Below, piece after piece: positions 1-11,192 of a stretch of DNA of 64,000 nt; position 1 is the first letter of the stretch; every line of letters starts with the position of its first letter. The stretch is from assembly GCA_037042185.1 (NCBI GenBank), contig JAXQJY010000031.1, positions 1,116,001 through 1,180,000 on the forward strand. Direction: 5' to 3'. Position numbers and translations under genes: made by a program. The notes beneath the pieces were generated by a model. It was given only the letters and a program-made list of their open reading frames with translations. It searched no databases and was not told where the DNA came from. This DNA comes from Sordariomycetes sp. S80-01Y (Eukaryota; Ascomycota; Sordariomycetes).

Positions 1-141
1 CCCGTAAAGGTCGACGCCAAGGACGTGGACCTGCTGCTGGATGAATGCGAGTTTCCTAACAAGGTCAGGGCCACCGAGTTCCTGAGGGCTCACGAGGGCG
101 ATCTCGGCAAGGCGTTGAGAGCCTTTGTTCAGCCGGCTTAG
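1..141 (+). CDS. HYPK-like UBA-domain protein, 3' end (partial)
   Basis: Only the last 46 codons are inside the window; the frame is open from base 1 and stops at TAG 139-141. The peptide begins PVKVDAKDVDLLLDEC and runs through a three-helix UBA-type fold ending LGKALRAFVQPA. This matches the C-terminal domain of HYPK (Huntingtin-interacting protein K) and of NAC-alpha-like proteins, where a V-x-x-x-D-[LV]-x-L-[IL] start is followed by a Glu-rich turn and a second leucine-rich helix. HYPK binds the ribosomal N-terminal acetyltransferase NatA (Naa10/Naa15) and acts on nascent chains in the cytosol. The family assignment is from the sequence; NatA binding is inferred from the family. The same frame stays open after the stop codon (see next entry), which is unusual. 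Confidence 0.7.
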   Translation, partial: PVKVDAKDVDLLLDECEFPNKVRATEFLRAHEGDLGKALRAFVQPA

Positions 142-192
142 GATGGCGGTCAGCACGAGGCCCGCCGCTTGCAGGAGGCTTGCGACAGGGCT

Positions 193-645
193 ATGACGAA
201 CTTGAAGAAAGCTCATGAGCGGGTCGGTGAACCTGATGTTGAGATTTCCGAGGATTCTCAAGAGTCTGGAGAGGCACTTTCGGAGGGCGGGATGCGCAGA
301 AACGACGCGATGCGCTTGCGGAATCAAATCGCAGGTTGGACCCCGGGTTTTCTCGCAAGCCTGGCTGCCGGCAAAGCCATCATCGATGAATCGATCAAGG
401 AGGCGAGAGAGTTCGAGGCGCGGATGCAGGCTCAGAAGGAACAGATGCGGTTTCATAGGGAGACGATCAGGGCCCAAAAGATGCTCGACGTCGAAGCCAA
501 AGGGGACAGCTTTGACGCGCACACGGACAGCTTCAGGGCCCAAGGCATGGCGCACCTGGGCAGTGACTTCCATCGTATGCAGGTTAACGACGAAAAGAGT
601 CTCGATCGAACGCACGCCAAGGACAAGACGGACGATGCACTCTAG
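193..645 (+). CDS. Hypothetical charged helical protein or 3' extension of the HYPK-like gene
   Basis: Not recognised. From the first in-frame ATG (193) this gives 150 residues; the frame itself is open from 142. The product is very hydrophilic, with a Glu/Ser-rich stretch (about residues 16-32) followed by a long helix rich in Arg, Lys, Gln and Glu (about residues 65-110), and ends KDKTDDAL. There is no signal peptide, membrane segment or known domain. It lies in the same frame as the upstream HYPK-like gene and starts 52 nt after that stop, which leaves no normal room for a terminator and promoter. It could be a separate gene, a readthrough product, or an exon joined when an intron carrying the TAG is removed (a GT donor at 64 and an AG at 140-141 would keep frame). 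The opposite strand offers no better coding explanation. Confidence 0.4.
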   Translation: MTNLKKAHERVGEPDVEISEDSQESGEALSEGGMRRNDAMRLRNQIAGWTPGFLASLAAGKAIIDESIKEAREFEARMQAQKEQMRFHRETIRAQKMLDVEAKGDSFDAHTDSFRAQGMAHLGSDFHRMQVNDEKSLDRTHAKDKTDDAL

Positions 646-869
646 AGGACGGGAATAGACGGGGGTCTGCATGTGTATTGGAGATCAGGAAGGCTGTGGA
701 TATCATGAGACTATTACCACAACGGCATGCGCTACTCTGATCACACAATACCAGAAAATAAATCCAAACGCCTTTTGTACCATCCCTTGATGCAATGTTC
801 CTAAGCAAACGAATCCGGCCAAAGAGCTGAGAGGAGGCCAACTCCACTGGGTATATGTACATGCAACGC

Positions 870-3800
870 TTAATCAATGTCCTTCCACTGCTTCGCCAGC
901 GGACTCGCTATCTTGGGCGCATACTGCAAGCTCTTCCTGCGGGCAGCCATTAGCCGACCCAAAGCATGGTCGTCCATTATGACCTTTGACGGACTGGCCT
1001 GTGCTTGCCAGCGGTTGCTGGCCTTTGGAGGGCAAGTGCGTAGGCCGATGGCCATGTCAGCAAGGGGCGAGGCGACAGTGTCATCCTCCCCGCTATTGTA
1101 AGTCAGCTCCGCAGCTGCCTTGGCAACGGCATCAGGGGCCGGGGTCTTGGGAGCCGGTGTAAGAATGAACTGCGACCATTCTATGTCATCGTGCTCATCT
1201 GCTCCTTGATCTGACGGAGTGTACAGCCAGGTTGTGCTATCCCGTCGGTTCATCGTGTTGATGGGAGTGTCCGGGACAAGGTGCTGACTCGTGCTGCTGC
1301 GCGAGTTGTTGTCGATGAGGATACCGTTCATGTTGGCGAGGGCCTTGGGCTCCATACTTTTGCGGCGGCGGCCGCCGCCGCGGGGCAGGGAGCTGGTATC
1401 AAAAGAGTAGCATGCCTCGTCAAGCCACTTGTTCTCACGCTCGCAGCTGTTATGTGGGTTAGCCCAAATCTTATCGACATGACAAGGAGAACTTACTCAA
1501 GGACCCAGTTCACGCCAACACATTGAACAAGGCCATTGGTGCGGCGAACCTTCTCGAGCGTGCGCTTCCCGCCATCCTTGTAGACAACGTGGGTGATTCC
1601 GATCTTATTGGCGGGACCGCTAGCATTAGGACTATCGTTCCAATCCCAAGTCTTGCGACAGCGCGCACCCATCTGACTTAGGAGCTCTATGAAGATGCCG
1701 CTAGCATCCGCACCCTCACTGGTGTGGACATCAACAAAGACAACAGCTCCCTGGAGCAAGTTGGGACTGACTGAAGCGCGGCGACCAGGCGTGGTGAAGT
1801 CGGCGGACGCGTCACCCTTGACGGGCGTGGTGTAACCAGCAGAAGCCCGGCGAGAAGAGCCTGGAGTGCGCCTCTCCTTAGTCGGCGACAGGGATGGCAT
1901 GGTCGTGCTTCTATGCAAACCCGATCGCTGGGGGGGCGGCCGAGGCGCCGTGAAGCTACGTTTCTTCATCGGACTAGGGGTGGAGTTGTCGGCGGGTTTC
2001 AACGGCACCTTGGTGGTAGTGTTGAAAGTTGCCCTTTGAGGGCGGACAGGGGTAACAGGGCCTGCGTCCGGTAACTCGGCTCCCGTGATTGCGGGATCAA
2101 TTGGCATCGCGTTTTCGTCGCCGTATTCCTCGCTGGCATCGGAAAGCGTGTCGTCAGGATCCTCACCATGCTGTCCTACGTGCGGGGAGCTCGCTTGTGA
2201 GAGCTTGTCGGCCTCGTGAGCCAAATCAAGATCCTGTGTTGTGGGATCCATGCCGGTGAAGATGACCTCGCTTGTAGCATCTTCGGGCTCTCTGTGCCCA
2301 TCCTCATTGGCGGCCATCTCATCCTTGAAGAAGTGAGGCGTGACGGGCGTCTGCTGGGCAGCATGGGTGTGAGCTAACTTTTTGCTGTCTTCGCCGTGGA
2401 GGTCAGGGCTATCTCCGGCTTGTCCAGCGTTCCACGAGCCGAATTGTTCCGTCAGCGCGGTGAGGCCGATTGTTGAACGTCGAGAATCCCGCTTCGTGGG
2501 GGAGGTGGCTGAGCCGAGGTGGATGACCTTGGCAGGCGATCGTGGCTCCATGGTCTCTTCACCGTCCATTGCAGGCTCAAGGACATCCTGACGCAAGCCA
2601 AAGTTGGGGTTGTAAGTCAAGGCCTCTGAGAGATGAGATTCGGCAGGTATTGTCTCAGCCTGTGCCTCTCCTGATGGGTGTTCAGTGTCGATATCCATGG
2701 GGTCCTTGACCTCATCCATTGGCTCAGCGGGTTCGAGTGTCGATGCCGTTTCATCACCGTCTTCCTCAGCTGGCTCCCTGAACTGTTCGCTGTTCAATGA
2801 CTCCGCTGGCTGCTCTTCGCCCTCTACCTCGTCGCCGGTAGCCTCAAGTGCTATTTGCTGAGATTGTGCCGGCGACTTCTCGGCGCCAGTATCAACCTCG
2901 TCATCCTCAGTTTCCACTATGTCTGTGACAAAAGGGTCGTCTTCGTGGGGAAGAATAGCAGACATCCGACCAGAGAACTTGGGTAGCTTCAAATTCTTGA
3001 TAGGCTGCTCAAATATCTCCTCCTCCTCCTCAGACTCTTCTTTCGTCTCGTTGCCCTCTTCTAGCAGCTTCTCTGAGTTGCGCTTCGTGCTCTCAGCTAC
3101 TGGGGTTGCAACGGCGAAAGTCTTCATGGCCGGAGAAGCGTTGATGTTTTCGTCTTGCTCCTCAATGCGAGGCTGTGTCAAAGGCTTGACACCAGGCATG
3201 CCCTTCTTTGCCGGTGTGTTTAGCATCGATGATCTGAACGAAGAGCCGGCCTTCTGCGATTTCGTCGGTGAGGACATATTGAGACCCTTGATTGGTGAAG
3301 TAGGGCGCTTAGCTGCCGAGAAAAGCAGGGAGTTCTTGGAGGGTGAGGCGTCGACGTTTTTGTGGCATGGCTTGCTTGCCGACCTGAGAGCAGAACCTGG
3401 CAGAGTCATGCCAGGCATCCTCCGAGCTGGCGACTTCATGTTGTCCTTCACTAATGATGGTGCAAGTCGCTTTGCAGGGGAGCTCAGGGCCGCCGACGTC
3501 AGATCTGGCGCGTTCAGTATGGCGTTGTTGACATTAATAGTGGCGTCTTCGTCCTGCTCCGGCGTTGCCCTCTCCAGTGCCTTTTCCGGAAGACCCATGG
3601 CAGCCTTAATAATGCTTGGAGGCTTGACGGGGCTCTTCCTAATTGACTTGGAGAAAATGGGGGTACCTGCCAGCTCATCCTCCGACTCGTCTCCCCGGAT
3701 CATGGGCATCTGGGTGAGCTTTTTAGGGCTGAGTGGCTTCTTTTCCTCCTTTCCGGCTGTCTGGCTTGTACCCTTAGCAACGTTTGCGCCCCCACGGCGC

Positions 3801-4387
3801 GCAGGTCGTCCACGAATGCCACTGTGAGCAGGTTTGTTGTCCTTCTTCGCTGCAGGCTCCACGTTCTCCTTGTCGGGCTCCTCAAACTTCACAGACTTCT
3901 TCGCTGCTGCCGACTGGGTCGTTCCAGTGGCTCTTGAGGACTTGGCCGAAGCGCGCGTGGTCTTCTTCACTGGTGCAGGCTTAGGCTCTTCTGTATCAAC
4001 CTCCGGGGCCTTCCTCGGCCGTCCACGTGTCGCTTTTGCGGGTGCAGCCGCCGCGGCTTTGCTCTCATCGGTGGCCTGCTTCTTAGTTGGCCTTCCGCGT
4101 GTTGCCTTGGTCGTTGGCTGGGGGGCTTCTTTGGTCTCGGCCGCTTTGCGGGGTCGGCCTCTCGTTGTGGGTTTACGCGTGGTGGTGACGTCCAGCTGAG
4201 CAATCTCGTCTTCGTCATCGGATTCGTCCGCCGGGGCCTTGCGCTTGGCGACCATCGCCTTGGTAGTCTGCGCAGCTGTCGTCTTCGCCTTGGAGGCGGC
4301 GGTAACAATCTTGGTGGATTTCGCCCTGGGCTCGGTTGCTTTGGCGGCGGCCCGTGCCCGGGTCATTCGCTTGGGTGGTGATTCCAT
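870..4387 (-). CDS. AT-hook and BRCT-domain nuclear protein (MCPH1-like BRCT)
   Basis: Two exons, complement of 1497-4387 and 870-1446, separated by a 50-nt intron (GTAAGT donor, TAACAG acceptor); 1155 residues. The start is the ATG at 4387; an in-frame TTG 30 nt upstream is not used. The N-terminal 200 residues are Lys/Ala/Arg-rich and carry four AT-hook-like cores (RGRPRKAAE, RGRPTKKQ, RGRPRKAPE, RGRPARRG), suggesting minor-groove DNA binding. A long, acidic, Ser/Pro-rich disordered middle follows, with many SP/TP sites. Residues about 880-975 form one BRCT domain (GAVVFVDVHT, GITHVVYKDG, GVNWVLDCERE); the intron splits the final WVLDCE motif, which confirms the join. The domain resembles BRCT1 of microcephalin. 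Chromatin or DNA-damage roles are inferred. The tail of about 170 residues after BRCT has no recognised domain. Confidence 0.85.
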
Positions 4388-5062
4388 GGCGGATTGGGGT
4401 CTTGCTAACGAACCCAAAGCTGTATGAGGGTTGAGTTAGTCTATTGTCAATAAGATTGCAAAAGGAAGAGCCACATCTCGATGGCGTGAATAAGCACGGG
4501 GGAAGGTGAGAAGAGAACGCTAGGGTTCATTTGTTATGAAAGAGACGTGTTTAGGCGCCGTTGCTGGGCAACGCCAGCGCCCCACACCAACGTCCCACTG
4601 TTAGCCCGCGGCAGCATATCGTCTCTACAGCCACTATCTCTGCCAGTGGCACGACGATCACAGGGGCCCATCAACACCTTTTCGTCACCCTGAAAATGAT
4701 TACTAAAAGTCGAAGATACGAGTGCAGGAGAAGAGTATCAACTTTTTGGTATGGGCAATTGACTTTGACCCTGACGGCTGCCGACGCCAACAACCAACCC
4801 CCTTGTACCCCAATTTCAACCAGCTCCTCAACCCCATCCAAATGATCGCTATGCAAGCCATGCTATAGCCCTTTAGGCTTATGCTCGTGAATATATGATG
4901 CAAAGATTCCAAAATCAGATGTCGTAACGTATAGACAATGAATATGAGACAAGGAAAGGGCAGGCGGATCGACTGGCAGAGCTACATGAGATGCCAGCGA
5001 CGCGGCGTCCCGTGCTATAAACGTATAATGGGACCAGTATTGGTCAGAGGAGCAAGCCTGTT
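4388..5062. other. Intergenic, promoter side of the BRCT gene
   Basis: This 675-base stretch separates the start of the BRCT gene from the stop of the caspase-like gene, both on the minus strand. Short open frames on both strands have no codon bias or homology that I recognise. No repeat or RNA gene is seen. Confidence 0.6.
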
Positions 5063-6970
5063 TCACCTGTAGGCTGGTCTGAAAGGCCCGTCAACCTTGA
5101 CATCACGGACTCCCTCGGGCATCAGCCGGAGCCATTCGCCCCACGTGTCCAGGTCGACGTTGTCATCAGCGAGCCGAATGTTCATCTGCAACACCGGGTT
5201 GTTGTCGTTGAGACTGGCCCGGAGAGGGCTTGCGGCTGTTAATGGTGCGATGAAGATGGAGGGCAATCTCGAGTTGCCAGACATCATGATGTGGAGCGGG
5301 GCTGGGAAGCTTCCAATGGTTTCCTGCTCCGGTCGTACATCGCGTACTAACTTCGGATAAGCCGAGAACAGAGCAGAATGCGCTTCGGCGGCTGACATTG
5401 GGCTGGAACGGCTAGCACGAGTGCGAAGGAGCTCTGTGAGGGCCCGTGTGAAGGCGCAACGGTCGAGGGCCGCATAGTGCTCGTCAGACATGGACGCAGC
5501 GATCAGCTCCAGTACACCTATCTGGCGTACCATCTTGGATGATGGGAAGTACGGTGCGTCCATAATGATCAGTGTGTCGGCCGAGGCTTCCTCGAGGATC
5601 TGCTGAATCCCGTTCCATCTGATTGTTGTCGCCTTCTGCGAGTCTCGTGAGCTATGATAACGTTAGCCTGCGGGCGCGTTTGCTCCAATGCTTCCGAGCA
5701 CAAACCTCGCCAGCACCATCTCCCGGTTGCCATCCAGGTGGGTCGAGCCTGCATAGTAAACCACTTTGAGAACGTCCCGCTGGTCTTGATGTTCTGCAAA
5801 AGCGTGCAACTCGCGGGAGAGCCATCGCCAAGAGCCCTTCGAACCGTCCGTTGACGACGGGATGGTTTTCACATCCAATGTATAATGGTAGTAGCGTTGT
5901 AGCACTTCGGCAAGTTCGTTGGCAGAGCTTTGAACAGCGGCCAGATCGTCGTCGTCCTCCCAGAAGAGGAAAAGCGCATAGACTGCATTGTAGCGGCTGC
6001 GGCTTGATGTCGAAAGCATCCTGGCAGCGTTCGACTGGAGCTCATTCCTCAAGCTCTCGATACCAGGCAGCGAAAGAGATTTCTCCAGCCTCGGACCGCC
6101 ACTGGGTCCCGAAGGTAAGGGTGTTCTGCGCGATTCACTGAGGCTTTGTCGACCGTGCGGAGGGGTCGAATCGATTTCCATGCCTTCAGGGTCGTGAGTG
6201 AAGATGGGCTGGCCATGAGCGATTCCGGCTGCTGGACTCAGAGGTCGTCCGGCTGCCAGGGACGGCGCGATGTCCTGCATACTCGGGCTGTGAGATCTGT
6301 TGTACTTTGCATAGGCCTCCTCCCAGGTCATTCCATGGTGGTGTAACTGGCACTAGATATGAGAGATAAATGTCAGCAGACCACCAAACAGAAGTACCCT
6401 GGCACTTACACCGACTCGTCTACGTTTGCAGTCTTTGCAGGCGCCCATCTTTCTGATCAAAGCGGCTTTTTCTCTGGATTGTTGGGACAAGGGTCCATTG
6501 CGTCTCCTGCTGGTGCGGCGGCTGTTAGAGACGTCGGCGCCATCCTTGAGAGAGAAGATAGATTGGTGCAAGGTAGGAGAATGGTCGGCACTGTACGATG
6601 TGTTGTTGGTCTCCGAGGACCTCAGAGCGGCGCTTGCGGCCTGGCCATCGTTCCTCATCGGAGGAGACGATGGATTCTGCGGAAAGTAGGGAGTTGGCCC
6701 GGCGGGGGCGGCGTTTGAGTCCGGTCGAGGCAACGGCCCAGGCGCCGAGGCTTGCTGAGCGAGGGCTGCGAGCGCCTGGGCCGGTGGTGAAACCGGCGTA
6801 TGCTCTACGGCAGCGGGAGTGGAAGCAGGAGCAGGAGCAGGAGCAGGGACCGGAACCGTAGAGGCTGGGGCAGATGCAGAAGCCTGAGTCGGCGAGGACG
6901 CTGCTGCCAGAGAGGGGGAGCCAGCTGGATGAGAGACCCCTGGTGCATCATGTCCGGAGGTCGAACTCAT
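5063..6970 (-). CDS. Caspase-like fold protein with degenerate catalytic dyad
   Basis: Three exons, complement of 6410-6970, 5706-6352 and 5063-5651; introns of 57 and 54 nt with GTAAGT and GTTTGT donors; 598 residues. The N-terminal 165 residues are Ala/Pro/Ser-rich and disordered. Exon 1 ends in a short basic Cys motif, ACKDCKRRRVG, continued after splicing by CQLHHHGMTWEEAYAKY, so this could be a small Cys/His metal site. Residues about 305-470 look like a caspase-type alpha/beta core: RYNAVYALFLFWEDDDD, then VLKVVYYAGS (about 386-390) and TLIIMDAPY (about 428-437). Active caspase-like proteases have H after YxG and D-C in the second motif; here these are Ser and Asp-Ala, so the catalytic dyad appears lost. 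The fold call is my reading of these motifs; the gene joins are well supported. No function is proposed beyond a non-catalytic regulator. Confidence 0.7.
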
Positions 6971-7622
6971 GGTTTGCAACAGAGCCCTGGACGAGACACA
7001 CTGTTGCGCAGAGTGAGGGTCACCAGCGATGATTTTCCAGTGCTCCGACTTGTGGGTGATGAACAACTAGAAACTGCTTGTGCGTTGCACCTCGTGACCC
7101 AGAATGTGCCCTTGTCGACGCGCAGCGCAGCAACAGGAGGCAAGTTGATGAACAAGCCAAGTTGAACCGAGGTCCCAAATCCACAGTCAAATAGTTGGGC
7201 GTGAGGATGATGGCTTACTCCGTCCCGTTGCATGAGTGAGAAATAAAGCAAGGAGAGGCTCAAATCGAAGAGAAGCGAGGCCGTATTCCAGTAAATCGAG
7301 ACAGGTGAGGGGAGTTGACCGAGTTCAAAGGCGGCCAGGGCTGGCGTCTGTCGTCGGTGGCCGGGGTGTGTCAACAGATGCGGGCGGGAGATCCAGGTCA
7401 GGACATGAGACAGGGCAAAGCTAGCGAAGCGGGAAACAAAGGCCAAGCACATGCGCCTAGTATACCCGCAATAAGCTCTCCCACTGGACCGACGCGTTAG
7501 GGTCGAATCGAACGTACGGAGTACGTATGGCAAGGTTTACGTCTCCGTTTACTCGGCGCACTTATGTATGGACGATGTGGAAGAGCTGGGGGTGGCCCCA
7601 CCTCCTAGGTCAGTCGCGAGTG

Positions 7623-7637
7623 AAAAAAAAAAAAAAA
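7623..7637 (+). repeat. Poly-A homopolymer run
   Basis: Fifteen consecutive A residues, about 650 nt upstream of the caspase-like gene start. It may be a nucleosome-excluding dA:dT tract or a retroposed tail; no element body is visible next to it. Confidence 0.8.
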
Positions 7638-8827
7638 GGAGGGGTGAAGGAAGAAATGGAGACGGTCTGTAAACACCCGGTCCACGATCAGAGAGATCTG
7701 TCTTGACGGCCTAGGCTGGCAGGACCCGGTTGGATGGTGAAGGTCGCAGACCTCTGTGGCGGCCCTACGGCGGGCCAGCGTCGGCCAGGCCAGCTACCCA
7801 TGCAGCCTCCAGCCTCTCTCGAAACCTCAGCAAGATCGGGCTCTCGTGGCCCGGGGCCGGGCTGATCGAGGTGGGGGGCAGGATGAGACGAGGGGTGCCA
7901 GCTGCAGCACGAGACTGCAAGTGCACGTCGGGCAGAGCGTGACAGTGCCAGAGTATGCGCGATGTGGAATGTGAGATGCTGCGCGCGCCCATCAGTCCAT
8001 GGTATTCGCAGTGACTCTCGAGGCTGCTCTTGGGTTTTGCTACCCTTCCCCTCTGGACTTGACGTCTCCAGGTCCAAGCCAAGTATCGTGAGGCTCTCGT
8101 CGAATGTGGGAGTCGTTTGTGCACCAGTGCCAGGATGCAGCCGACTGTGATCGGGGTCAAGGATCAGGGCCGGTGACATTCCTGAGCGGCCACGACCCGA
8201 CCTACTTTGGGTGGCAGCCTTGGCCGCCTGTGGGCTGAGCGACACGGGTCGTAGATCAGCAAGGTGAGACCGTTTCGGAGGCATCAGGGGGGAGGGGCAT
8301 ATCACGAGTATGCGAGATCTCATCAATCCTGGGCTGTTGTGATGAGACTGACTCGAGCGATGGCAGAATTGGCCCCCAAAGTTGACTACCTAAGGTACTG
8401 CAGATTCCGTGTAAGCGCTCCCGAGCCTCAGCAAGACAACTCAAACCGAGGGGCAGGTCGGTATCCGCGCGACTAAGGGCAGCGGGGAAGTGGACTCGAA
8501 AACGGACCGGCCGTCGGTGAGAAGCCGTCACGGTCGCGGTCGGTGAGTAGCGGGGTCTGGTCGGCTTTGCGGGCGATTGTTTAAATCACTCATCCTCGGC
8601 CCCTCGAGGTCGGACGGAGGAGTCAGCGGTGAAGCGAGTCACGATCGATGCAGCCTTGGTTTCGGTCAACCTCGGTGACGGCATCAAGTCCAGGCCATGT
8701 TGTGCTCTACCGCAGAAGAAATATCACGGGACAGGCGCTACCCGAATTTCCGGATCGGTCGCGCCTGCCCCGCCAACTACCTGACCTTTAAGATACACCC
8801 TTACTGGCAGCCACCTCAGCGACTCGT

Positions 8828-8848
8828 ACCTACCTTAGCTAGGTAGGT
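8828..8848. repeat. Perfect inverted repeat ACCTACCT / AGGTAGGT
   Basis: Two perfectly complementary 8-base arms (8828-8835 and 8841-8848) around a 5-base spacer TAGCT. The half-site recurs in most of the larger gene-free stretches of this window and in none of the coding exons I inspected. Confidence 0.75.
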
Positions 8849-11192
8849 CCCTGCGCTTCCTACCAGACTGGCCCCTTCCCATTGTTACAGGCGACCCCGG
8901 TGAGGCAGACGACGCAGAGGGTGCTGGCAAGAGCGAACGGCAATCACGACGATGACGACAGCTGGAGACTCCGAGACTCAGACTCCAGGTTAGAGAAGGA
9001 GCGGCAGAGCTGCAGGTGAGAAATGAGGGCCCGCAGGTCCAGGACAGCAGCCTAAGGTACGGTAGGTGGTAATGGAGTAGGGTAAGAGAGGTAAGTAGCC
9101 TTTGGGACCCAAGGGACCTCACGAAAGGGTCTCGGATGCATGCCATCAGATAGATCGACTGCCCGCTCCGCCAGGGTCCTCTCTCTCCCTTTCTCTCCGT
9201 GGCGTGTCCAAGCAACGTCAGCGACAGATTCAGGATGCAGCAGCGTGACCGACTGCTCAGGGCTCACCGGAGCTGATTTTGCTGGCGCGAATGGCGCTTC
9301 CTCCAATTCCGCCGTCCTGCACCTCCAAGGTATGCGGGCGGGTCTCTCTCCGCACACCGTGATTTGACGCATGTAATTCGAGGGCGAGCGCACGAGCACG
9401 CGCACGTCACCCCGTCCCGTCGTCCACCGTCCGCCCGACAATAAAATGTCATGGGTGAGGGTCGACGCGTCCCTGGCAGTCGCACTCAGGCAGCAGCACC
9501 AGCAGCACCAGCAGACGGGCCCGCATGACCTCCTCTGTAGGGCAAGGCGCCTGATGGAGACGCCGAGTTTCCCCCAAGAACAACCTACCTAACTGAATGA
9601 CCCCGCGCCATCCCAGCCTGTGCCCAGCCTGAGGTGAGGTCGCGCGAGCTGCCAGGTGGTCTGTCCCGCTTCCAAGCCCCGGCCACCTCTTCGCCGGCCT
9701 TGTGCTCCGTCAGTCCCTCCACCGTACCTTTTAGCCGTCGCCGAATATGCCTCTCCGGGACTTCGATTCTTCCTATCCGTGGCATGCAAGTGCTTCCATC
9801 ACTTCACCGAGCTTGCACTACCTATAGCGACTGCCGTCGCACCCCCTCAGCCAGACACGCAAGAGGTGCCCTCCGAGTTCGTCCTAGGACTCGCCGGTCC
9901 AAACCTCTACCAAGTAACCCTCTCGTCTCGCCTACTATGCACATAATTCCTCTCCGTGCTGTCTCAGCCCATCGGAGGCGTCCTTGTCTCTCGGGCACAT
10001 GCATCGTGTCGTCGCGCTCTCCGCCCTCATAGGTTGGCATGTCACCCCTCTGCATCATATATGTCTCTTCACCTGCAGGTGAGCAGGGATGCACGCTCTC
10101 TGTCTGGCTCCTGCTCCCGCAAGCAAGCCGACGGCCGGCTTCGTCCACTTCAAGTTGGCAAGGTACGGAGTATTTCCGGCAGCAAATTCGGTCATCGTTC
10201 CGACGACAATCACCATGACCAAAACATGCATCTTGATCCTCGTGGGATGGCCAGCCCCTGCTGCGAAGTACTTGCCCTCTGTGGTGCGGGAAATGGAGTT
10301 GCTTCTGCCGTGTCGGCTTCCGATGGAGCTTACCCTGCACTATCCTGTGAGGTCACACTCGGCCATTCAAAATACCGAACTGGGCCTTGTGAAGCAACCT
10401 TATATCGTCAGGGGAAATAGAGGACACGGACGCTTCGTGACCCGGCTTCGCCGCGTCATGTTTAGAAAAAAGAAAGCACGACCCCGACGGTATGCTCTTC
10501 ACCTACACACCGCCGAGCTCCGTGCCCACAGCTCTCACCGAGACACTCACAATGATGCCCTGACCCCGTACTCCTAGGGTAGCCCTCCCAAAAACAAGCG
10601 GGCAACGTTACTTAATGCAGCTAAAATGATGTGCATATTTCTAGCACCTCAGTCAGGCCAACTCGCCGCGCCGGACTCCTGTCCTTGACCACAATCCCGT
10701 CTTGGCAAGGTCTGCTGACACCGCAAAAGACGCCCATGCCTGCTCCTCCCGCTGGCGTCAAGGCAGTTGTTTTCCGTTGGGCGAAAAGGGGTTCCCGGCC
10801 CTGACACACTAGCAACAACACCTTGTTGGGCCGCATACAAGCGCATGACTCTGCCAGAACCCATAAACCAGAATCAAAGTGGTCGCACATGCTCGCCGGT
10901 GTCCACATAACCCCCCACGTCCACGCGCCGTAATTGCTCGCAAAGTGATCCATCGCCGACCCTTCGTACCACCCTCGTTCCGATTTTGTACATGGATATC
11001 TCATGTTGAACGTACGGGATAAATGACAACCGAAATCCCGGTGTCTGTGCCACGATTGCACAGCAGCAAAGGCCTATTATTACTCCCCAACTCCCAGCCC
11101 GCCCAAGCGCGTAGTGACACCCAAGACATTGGACTTATTCGAATAGTTGCACAAGAACAAATCAGATCCCCTGGCCCCCTGGCAGACACATA

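Larger units (their letters stand above)
6971..11192. other. Long gene-free stretch (4.2 kb)
   Basis: No convincing gene on either strand. Open frames of up to about 210 codons occur but are low-complexity, Arg/Ser/Pro-rich, overlap each other in several frames and look like GC-rich chance frames. Features seen are an A15 run at 7623-7637, CAG/CAC triplet repetition near 9490-9510, a perfect 8-bp inverted repeat at 8828-8848, and GTACGGAGTA motifs at 7514 and 10163. The left part must hold the promoter of the caspase-like gene; the right part is downstream of the GT90 gene. Non-coding RNAs cannot be excluded. Confidence 0.6.

Noticed and set aside
2919-3827. 302-codon open frame on the plus strand inside the BRCT gene
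   Set aside because: Antisense shadow of the Lys/Ala/Ser-rich coding strand; no domain, and the minus-strand gene is well supported.
4388-4417. Ten-codon N-terminal extension of the BRCT protein from a TTG
   Set aside because: Needs a non-ATG start; ATG at 4387 follows immediately.
7688-8326. 212-codon minus-strand frame
   Set aside because: Low-complexity Arg/Ser/Pro composition, overlapped by other frames on both strands, no domain or splice partner.
9822-10340. 172-codon minus-strand frame overlapping plus-strand frames of similar length
   Set aside because: Several equally long mutually overlapping frames imply chance openness in GC-rich DNA.
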